This document shows positions 8,284-13,555 of a stretch of DNA of 13,555 nucleotides, piece by piece. The notes below the pieces were generated by a model. It made no database searches and had not been told where the DNA came from. It saw nothing but the letters and a program-made list of their open reading frames with translations. The stretch is from Bacteroidales bacterium (GTDB lineage: Bacteria > Bacteroidota > Bacteroidia > Bacteroidales > UBA4417). Location: positions 1 to 13,555 of the forward strand of contig JANXXZ010000073.1 in assembly GCA_025350385.1 (NCBI GenBank). The letters are read 5' to 3'. A program made the translations under genes and the position numbers. Positions within the stretch are counted from its first letter, which is position 1, and every line of letters starts with the position of its first letter.

Positions 8284-8907
8284 ATGAAAAAGCTTTTTCT
8301 TCTGCCGTTAGTATTTGTCGTTATACAAGGATCATTTGCCCAGAACAGCCCGATTAAAGGAGGTAATTCCTACCTTGACGAAATCATAAAACAACGGCAA
8401 GCGAAAGATAGTGAAATGCGCTCGGACGATAATTCGCCTATCCCGGCTGAAAACCGAAAGGAGTTTAAGGGGTTGAATTATTTCTTACCGGATTCCATCT
8501 ATAAAGTGACTGCTTCTTTTGAGCGATTCGACAATCCTTTTCATTTCAAAATGAAGACTACCACTGATCGTATGCCGGAATACGCAATTTATGGGAAAGC
8601 AACCTTCCTGCTGAAAGGCCGGGAATTTAAACTAAATGTTTATCAGAATATTGAACTGCTGAAGAAACCAGGTTATGAAAATTATCTTTTCATTCCATTT
8701 AACGATTCTAGCAATGGCTATGAAACTTATGGGGGCGGGCGATTTATAGATGGAGAGAACACTGCAGGCGATAAACTTATCATCGATTTTAACACCGCAT
8801 ACAATCCTTATTGCGCCTATAATCACAAATACTCCTGCCCCATTCCTCCCGAAGAAAACAGTATCCCGATAAAAGTGGAAGCAGGTGAAAAAAAATGGCA
8901 TGAATGA
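8284..8907 (+). CDS. Secreted DUF1684 domain-containing protein
   Basis: This is a 207-residue exported protein of family DUF1684, molecular function not known. A clear signal peptide (MKK, hydrophobic core 4-14) is followed by an SFA/Q cleavage site after residue 19. The domain covers about 59-202 with the family hallmarks: FKGLNYFLPD (61-70), a YAIYGKATFLLKG strand pair (100-112), LFIPFNDSSNGYETYGGGRFID (135-156), then DFNTAYNPYCAYN and a second Cys in SCPIPPEEN (C177 and C185), ending with VEAGEK. The two cysteines may form a disulfide in the periplasm. The ATG has no Shine-Dalgarno sequence. It is probably transcribed alone: pdxH diverges upstream and about 240 bases without a gene follow. 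DUF1684 proteins have no agreed pathway, so I assign none. Confidence 0.9.
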   Translation: MKKLFLLPLVFVVIQGSFAQNSPIKGGNSYLDEIIKQRQAKDSEMRSDDNSPIPAENRKEFKGLNYFLPDSIYKVTASFERFDNPFHFKMKTTTDRMPEYAIYGKATFLLKGREFKLNVYQNIELLKKPGYENYLFIPFNDSSNGYETYGGGRFIDGENTAGDKLIIDFNTAYNPYCAYNHKYSCPIPPEENSIPIKVEAGEKKWHE

Positions 8908-8922
8908 GTTCTGGGGAAGAGT

Positions 8923-8957
8923 GACTAGCCACCAGCGACTAGTGGACATGGACTAGT
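8923..8957 (+). repeat. Phased heptanucleotide repeat, five degenerate units, behind DUF1684
   Basis: Five contiguous heptamers start at 8923, 8930, 8937, 8944 and 8951. The first, third and fifth read GACTAGC, GACTAGT and GACTAGT; the second and fourth (CACCAGC, GGACATG) are diverged. GACTAG therefore recurs exactly every 14 bases. The repeat begins 15 bases after the DUF1684 stop codon. The GGACATG unit is one base different from the odd unit GTACATG of the repeat at 7319-7374, in the same position just before a GA-starting unit. Confidence 0.6.
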
Positions 8958-9148
8958 GTTAAGCAAAATTGCAAATTGCAAATATCAAAATAGCTGTAAT
9001 TCACGCCTTTATCTAAAATATTGGGGGACAAAGCAGCCTTGACATGACGCTAAGGACTTTTTTTTAATGTTGCTAGTAAACAGCTAATTACGATCAATAA
9101 TAAGTAAGAATTAACTGAAAAACAGTTTTAGCTATAATCTAACCTGCC
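8958..9148. other. AT-rich intergenic stretch with weak hairpins, no gene seen
   Basis: Together with the preceding repeat this leaves roughly 240-300 bases without a gene. It holds a short A/T-rich direct repeat (TTGCAAA-like, 8969-8983), a weak stem CCTT/AAGG (9037-9040 and 9052-9055) followed by a run of eight T (9058-9065), and a five-base stem AACTG/CAGTT (9113-9127). The T-run element could be a poor terminator for the DUF1684 transcript, but four base pairs with an eleven-base loop is weak. I find no convincing TTTG/TAnnTTTG promoter pair here for the membrane-protein gene. Confidence 0.4.
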
Positions 9149-9211
9149 TTGACACTATCGGAAACTGAATTTACAATCCGAAGATTCCTGCGAAGGCCCA
9201 AATACCGGTAT

Positions 9212-10951
9212 ATGGCCGTGAACCGGCTGGTGCCTCACCTGCCCTGGTTTATCCTGATGGCATTATCCGTTTATTTATATAAGGAGCGGATCTTTGCCGA
9301 TTCAGGTTTCTATGTTTCACAATTTATTAATACCCGATTTTTCTGGATTGAATGCCAGCGGATCGTGCTTGCCATCTCGCAAATACTTCCCCTTTCCGCA
9401 GTCTGGATCGGGTTGCCGGTTAAATATGTGCTGATACTCTATTCAATAAGCCATGTACTCTTTTTCTATTTCCTTTTCCTGTTCGTTTATTATGGTTTAC
9501 GCGACCGGCGTTCGGGATTACTGATAATCCTTGCCCAGACTGTCGGCATTATGCACAGTTTTTTCACTCCAATGTTCGAACTTTATTATGGAGTGCCACT
9601 GCTTATCACTTTTTATGCAATCTGGAGGTTAAATATCAGGGCTTCGTTCATTGTCTTTCTTCTTCTGGTTCTTGAAATCCTGATCTTACTGAGCCATCCA
9701 TTGGCTTTCATGCTGTTCATTTTCCTCTTATTGTATGATTTTAACTTTAAAAAAGCCAAACCTTTTTCAACCTATCTTTTAATGGCATTGGTTTTTGCAG
9801 GAATAATCGTGCTGAAAGCATATACCATGTGTCCTTACGAAACAGGGAAGCTTTCATGGCAATTTGCTTATGGTTCCAACAAACAATATCTGCAAGTTCT
9901 TCAGCCCGGATTTTACCTCACGCTGGGAACATTCCTGCTCAGGTACTATACTGAAGTTCTTATTGCTTTCATTATCGTATTATTGATGCTTCTGAACAGG
10001 AAGCAGTGGTTCAAATTACTTTTGGTTACAGGGACATGCTTCGCATACCTTTTCCTTGTATGTTCGGCAAATGCCATTGAGCATTCCAGGTATATGGAAC
10101 AGGTAATGTTCCCGTTTGTCCCCATTGTTTTCATACCCCTGATCTACGGTTTCCCGGAAGAACCCCGGCCCGGGCTGCAGAACTTCTCCATTCTTCTGAT
10201 CTCGGGACTCATCGGGTACCGTTTATTCATGATTTATGCAGGAAGTGACCTGTTTGTGGCACGCACTAGGCAAATGGAAAATATAATTCATTCGGCCAGG
10301 CAAATGGGCGGCAGTAAGTTTATTGTGTCAGCCTCAAATATTGACAAAGGCTATACCCAACTTAACTGGTCCTATCCGCTTGAAAGTATGTTACTTAGTG
10401 CGATCGATGGGAATGATCTCACGGTTACCATTATCCCCAAAGAAGATTTCAATTATGAAGGAAAAGGGAGTAAACTGGGGCCAACACAATTCCTTTTCAG
10501 GAAATGGGAAACCAAGGATCAGTCCTGGCTTAACAGCCAATATTTCCATCTTGACCCCGGACCATACCGGATTTTATGCGACAGCAATGCTGTCCAGGAT
10601 ATCTCATCGGTAAGTCGTAACCTGAGGATTGAATTGCATACGGGCAGTTTTTACAGGTCACTTGACACCGTTTGGGTACAGGTAAAAATTGTTAATAATG
10701 GTCCCGAACCTCTTCGTGCAGGGAAAGGAGATAAAATATTCCTATCCTATTTCTGGATGCAGGGTAATGAGTACCTCGACTGGAACGGTATCCTTACTCC
10801 CATTGAAACGGATGTGTTCCGGTCATTAAGCCAGGATGTGAGGGTTGCCGTTCCAAAAACCAAAGGAAGGCTAAAGCTTAAAGTGGATATAGTTACCAGC
10901 GACCGGATGTGGCTTGGGATCAATGCCACCGACGAAGTACTGGTTTATTGA
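9212..10951 (+). CDS. Polytopic membrane protein, GT-C glycosyltransferase-like layout with C-terminal beta-rich domain; function unknown
   Basis: I do not recognise a named family. From the ATG at 9212 the protein has 579 residues. The frame can be extended to a TTG at 9149, nine bases after an in-frame stop, which would add a basic 21-residue N-terminus; ATG is preferred because TTG starts are rare in this group. About ten hydrophobic segments fill residues 11-345. The first is followed by an extracytoplasmic loop with FADSGFY (28-34), and SRYMEQVMFPFVPI lies at 292-305 between late segments. An Asp in the first loop and a late RY motif are typical of GT-C enzymes using lipid-linked sugars, hence the tentative comparison. 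Residues 346-579 are soluble. The last 110 (VKIVNNGPEPLRAG, IFLSYFWM, VPKTKGRLKLKVDIVTSD) look like a beta-sandwich of the type appended to some glycosyltransferases. It is followed after 36 bases by the thioredoxin-like gene. Confidence 0.75.
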   Translation: MAVNRLVPHLPWFILMALSVYLYKERIFADSGFYVSQFINTRFFWIECQRIVLAISQILPLSAVWIGLPVKYVLILYSISHVLFFYFLFLFVYYGLRDRRSGLLIILAQTVGIMHSFFTPMFELYYGVPLLITFYAIWRLNIRASFIVFLLLVLEILILLSHPLAFMLFIFLLLYDFNFKKAKPFSTYLLMALVFAGIIVLKAYTMCPYETGKLSWQFAYGSNKQYLQVLQPGFYLTLGTFLLRYYTEVLIAFIIVLLMLLNRKQWFKLLLVTGTCFAYLFLVCSANAIEHSRYMEQVMFPFVPIVFIPLIYGFPEEPRPGLQNFSILLISGLIGYRLFMIYAGSDLFVARTRQMENIIHSARQMGGSKFIVSASNIDKGYTQLNWSYPLESMLLSAIDGNDLTVTIIPKEDFNYEGKGSKLGPTQFLFRKWETKDQSWLNSQYFHLDPGPYRILCDSNAVQDISSVSRNLRIELHTGSFYRSLDTVWVQVKIVNNGPEPLRAGKGDKIFLSYFWMQGNEYLDWNGILTPIETDVFRSLSQDVRVAVPKTKGRLKLKVDIVTSDRMWLGINATDEVLVY

Positions 10952-10987
10952 AAGCGACTTTTTCCTAGCTTCTTTGTTATTGTAATT

Positions 10988-12424
10988 ATGAAAAAACCAT
11001 TTGTGACCCATTTACTGTTCATCTGCACCCTATGCATCCTGATAACTCAGCCAGGCAATGTTAATGCAGTATCGGGCCCTTCTGGACACAGGATTTCAGT
11101 TCGAATAAGTCAATGCAACGATTCCTTGATTTACCTGTATCATAATTGGATCAATAATACGTTACCTGACGATACCGCCCGAAAAAACAATGCCGGAATA
11201 TATGTATTTGAAGGATCGGAACCGTTGGAACAAGGTCTCTATTTCATTTCGGGAATTGATAAATGGCATAAAGATTTCTTCGTCACAAGTAATCAGAGAT
11301 TTGACCTGGAATATGACCTTTCTGATCCAACAGGTAAATTGAATACTTCAAGCTCGAAGGAGAATGAGTCTTTTTTCAAAATTATAGCTGAATTAAAGTC
11401 GAAAATACTGGTCATGAATCCGGCAAGGAGTGATTCCACCAGGTATATTTTCAGCCATACTGATTACACTGAACCCGGTATCCGGGAACTGTTCAGGTTT
11501 AAAACCGGTGATAGTTTGCTGTTTCAAAAGTATATCTTGGCCTGTGTTTCACCGGCTGACTACCAGGAATATTTCAGCCCGGGAAAGACTAACAGCAAGG
11601 TATCCGATACCAGATACTATCTTGATCATTTCTTCGACAACCTTGATTTTAAGGATGTACGAATGATCAATACGCCTGTTTTTACATACAGGATCAACGA
11701 ATTCCTGGATACAATACCTAAAATACAAGGTATATCTCCACAATCAGAAATTGATCGTTTACTCCGGCTTTCATCAGTTAACCCGCGAACCGGTCGGTTT
11801 GTGGCCTGGTACCTGATCACCAGGTTTGAGACTTATTATTTCGTGCAGGGAAATGATGCTTTGTTTGTGCATGTGATGAATGATTGGCTGGAGAATGGAA
11901 AAGTTGGCTGGTTTTACCCGGAACTCAGGAGCCGCGAGTTGAAACAGCTTAAAATTTTTGAACCGCTCTTGGACGGAAAGCAGGCCCCGGATCTTGAAAT
12001 GCCTGACACAAGCGGAACCCGTCAGGATCTGTATGGTGTAAAAGCCCAATATACCATGCTTCTTTTTTGGGCCTCAACCTGCAGCCATTGCAGGGATGAA
12101 ATGCCTTCGATATCGGATTTCTATAAGGAATTTCATAAAAAATATGATCTTGAGATTTTCGCAGTCAGTACTGATACTTCAATCACCCGCTGGAAATCCT
12201 TTATCAGGCGGCATAAACTCCCCTGGATCAATGTTTTTGGCCGGAAGAGTTTCAAAGGCAGCTATCACCTGTTATATGATATACGGAGTACACCTGTCAT
12301 TTACCTTCTCGATGAGCGGAAAATCATAATCGCCAAATATCTTACACCGGCCCGGGCAGGAGAAATTATTCTTCAGAGGGAAGCGGTCAAAAACAGGAAG
12401 CAGGCGACAATTAAGAATAATTAA
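10988..12424 (+). CDS. Exported TlpA-like thioredoxin-family protein with DUF4369/DUF5106-type N-terminal region
   Basis: This is a 478-residue predicted periplasmic thiol-disulfide protein of a type abundant in Bacteroidota. The signal peptide has a MKKP start, a hydrophobic core at 9-19 and cleavage after VNA (residue 27). A beta-rich DUF4369-like region (about 35-120) is followed by a helical DUF5106-like middle (about 125-330). A C-terminal TlpA/AhpC-TSA thioredoxin fold begins at APDLEMPDTSG (about 337). The active site is WASTCSHC with C365 and C368, and the cis-proline is in RSTPVIYLLD (P436), so redox activity is expected. CSHC is less common than CPPC or CGPC. Its substrate cannot be read from sequence. 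It starts 36 bases after the membrane-protein gene, so co-transcription is likely, and a diverged paralogue follows 152 bases downstream. Confidence 0.9.
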   Translation: MKKPFVTHLLFICTLCILITQPGNVNAVSGPSGHRISVRISQCNDSLIYLYHNWINNTLPDDTARKNNAGIYVFEGSEPLEQGLYFISGIDKWHKDFFVTSNQRFDLEYDLSDPTGKLNTSSSKENESFFKIIAELKSKILVMNPARSDSTRYIFSHTDYTEPGIRELFRFKTGDSLLFQKYILACVSPADYQEYFSPGKTNSKVSDTRYYLDHFFDNLDFKDVRMINTPVFTYRINEFLDTIPKIQGISPQSEIDRLLRLSSVNPRTGRFVAWYLITRFETYYFVQGNDALFVHVMNDWLENGKVGWFYPELRSRELKQLKIFEPLLDGKQAPDLEMPDTSGTRQDLYGVKAQYTMLLFWASTCSHCRDEMPSISDFYKEFHKKYDLEIFAVSTDTSITRWKSFIRRHKLPWINVFGRKSFKGSYHLLYDIRSTPVIYLLDERKIIIAKYLTPARAGEIILQREAVKNRKQATIKNN

Positions 12425-12576
12425 CAAGAACCGTCACATAACAGGGCTATATATAGAACAAGCCATATCTTCACAACATTAATTTTTGCAAATTTGCATA
12501 GGCTTATATCCGAAGAATAACAATGTATTATTTGCGAATGACTCCTACGAACAATTCCCCGAATCCGGCACCAACC

Positions 12577-13555
12577 ATGAACAAATACATTATGCTGATT
12601 TACAATAGAACCAGGAATGGCTGGATTACATTCCTGTTTCTCCTGGTTATACTGGCATTGGTAAAAACAGCGGTAGCTGCGCCTAAAGGATATAAGATCA
12701 CATTGAAATTTAAATCATCGAACGATACCTGTCTTTTGCTGGCCCATTATTATGGAAACAAGCAATACCTAGATGATACTGCATTCCGGAATAAACAGGG
12801 ATTTTTTGAATTCGTGGGAAAAGAAAAGCTGCCCGAAGGTATGTACATCATAGCCGGGCAGAATAAAAGCCGGTATTTCGATTTCTTTCTTACAGGGAAC
12901 CAGCAACTGGAGATGAACTGCAACACTGCTGACGTGGTAAAAACGATGGAGGTAAAAGGTTCAGAAGAAAACAAACTCTTCTACGATTACATCCGGTTTA
13001 TAGGTGACAAGCAAAGCGAGATTGAACCGCTGAATAAATGGAAACAATCGCATAAGCAAGTCGTTGATTCCACTGCAATAGTTCAGGCCAGAATCGATGC
13101 TATTGATAAGGAAGCCAAGGCATATATCAGAAATTTTTACACTTCAAACCCCAGCTTTCTTTCGGCACGTTTTGTAAAAGCCAATAATGAACCTGACCTG
13201 ATGCCCTTTATAACAAAACCGGATGGGAAAGTTGATTCATCCAATCTTTACCAGGTTTATAAACAACATTATTTCGACAATATTGAGCTCGGTGATCCCA
13301 GGCTTATTTATACCCCGGTTTTTTCTACAAAAGTAGATTTTTACATGGATAAACTCGTGGTGCCTGTTCTGGATTCCCTTGAAAAAGATATTGACCGCCT
13401 GCTTACTCTTTCGGCTGCCAGTGAAGAAACCCAGAAATACCTGGCCTGGTACCTGTCGCTAAAATACGAATCGTCCGAGGTGATGGGCCACGACGCACTA
13501 TTTGTTTACATCGTTAGAAAATATCTGGAGCCGGGCAAAATAGGCTGGATGTACC
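12577..13555 (+). CDS. Second DUF4369/DUF5106-type thioredoxin-like protein, paralogue of the preceding gene (3' partial)
   Basis: The reading frame is open from 12577 to the window end; 326 residues are visible. The start gives a signal peptide with a long basic n-region (N2 to N14, with R11 and R13), a hydrophobic core at 16-29 and cleavage near TAVA (A34). In-frame ATGs at 12523 and 12538 would only lengthen the n-region. It aligns along its whole length with the gene at 10988: LPEGMYIIAG with LEQGLYFISG, HYFDNIELGDPRLIYTPVF with HFFDNLDFKDVRMINTPVF, IDRLLTLS with IDRLLRLS, AWYLSLKYE with AWYLITRFE, and DALFVYIVRKYLEPGKIGWMY with DALFVHVMNDWLENGKVGWFY. The thioredoxin domain that follows in the paralogue would lie beyond the window, so its CxxC is unseen. 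The two are a tandem duplication, old enough that most residues differ. Confidence 0.87.
   Translation, partial: MNKYIMLIYNRTRNGWITFLFLLVILALVKTAVAAPKGYKITLKFKSSNDTCLLLAHYYGNKQYLDDTAFRNKQGFFEFVGKEKLPEGMYIIAGQNKSRYFDFFLTGNQQLEMNCNTADVVKTMEVKGSEENKLFYDYIRFIGDKQSEIEPLNKWKQSHKQVVDSTAIVQARIDAIDKEAKAYIRNFYTSNPSFLSARFVKANNEPDLMPFITKPDGKVDSSNLYQVYKQHYFDNIELGDPRLIYTPVFSTKVDFYMDKLVVPVLDSLEKDIDRLLTLSAASEETQKYLAWYLSLKYESSEVMGHDALFVYIVRKYLEPGKIGWMY

Noticed and set aside
9037..9065. Intrinsic terminator: CCTT/AAGG stem followed by eight T
   Set aside because: Only four base pairs around an eleven-base loop, and two bases separate stem and T-run; too weak to annotate as a terminator.
9113..9127. AACTG-AAAAA-CAGTT hairpin before the membrane-protein gene
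   Set aside because: Five AT-rich pairs in AT-rich DNA can arise by chance; no T-run long enough and the position just before a gene does not suit a terminator.
9149..9154. TTGACA, and another TTGACA at 9039-9044, as sigma-70 -35 boxes
   Set aside because: Bacteroidota use a TTTG/TAnnTTTG consensus, and no TATAAT lies at 17 bases from either copy; the first also overlaps the candidate TTG start codon.
12485..12535. Promoter for the second thioredoxin-like gene (TTTG at 12493 with TAACAATG at 12518, or TATTATTTG at 12527)
   Set aside because: The first has two mismatches at -7; the second has the wrong internal spacing. Neither decides between the possible start codons.

Overview
The window reads as Bacteroidota chromosomal DNA, probably Bacteroidia/Bacteroidales-like. 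The reasons are an RND metal pump fused to a TolC-type outer-membrane factor, a DUF4301 protein, DUF4369/DUF5106-type thioredoxin-like proteins, starts without Shine-Dalgarno sequences, and a TAnnTTTG-type -7 element upstream of one gene. Species cannot be told from the sequence. I see no RNA genes, insertion sequences, integrases or CRISPR arrays.

Left part (1-5537): the end of a heavy-metal efflux operon. The first gene, cut at its 5' end, encodes a CzcA-like proton-driven RND pump continuous with a TolC-like channel. Twelve bases later comes a lipoprotein periplasmic adaptor (CzcB/CusB type), so the two genes encode all three parts of a tripartite pump. Residues that I can place against CzcA and CusA favour divalent cations (Zn/Co/Cd/Ni type) over Cu(I)/Ag(I).

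Middle (5538-8907): three separately transcribed genes. These are a 519-residue DUF4301 protein (+) with motifs reminiscent of sugar-nucleotide pyrophosphorylases, pdxH (-, pyridoxamine 5'-phosphate oxidase), and a secreted DUF1684 protein (+). DUF4301 and pdxH converge; pdxH and DUF1684 diverge.

Right part (9149-13555): a polytopic membrane protein with a GT-C-glycosyltransferase-like layout and a C-terminal beta-rich domain, followed after 36 bases by a secreted TlpA/DUF5106-type thioredoxin-like protein, and then a second, diverged copy of the latter cut by the window end. The second copy has no stop codon in the window.

The most unusual pattern lies outside the genes. Directly behind the stop codons of four transcription units (the metal-efflux operon, DUF4301, pdxH, DUF1684) there are short, degenerate but strictly phased tandem repeats with 7- or 8-base periods. 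None is seen between genes that look co-transcribed. I do not see a clear new defence or mobile system here.
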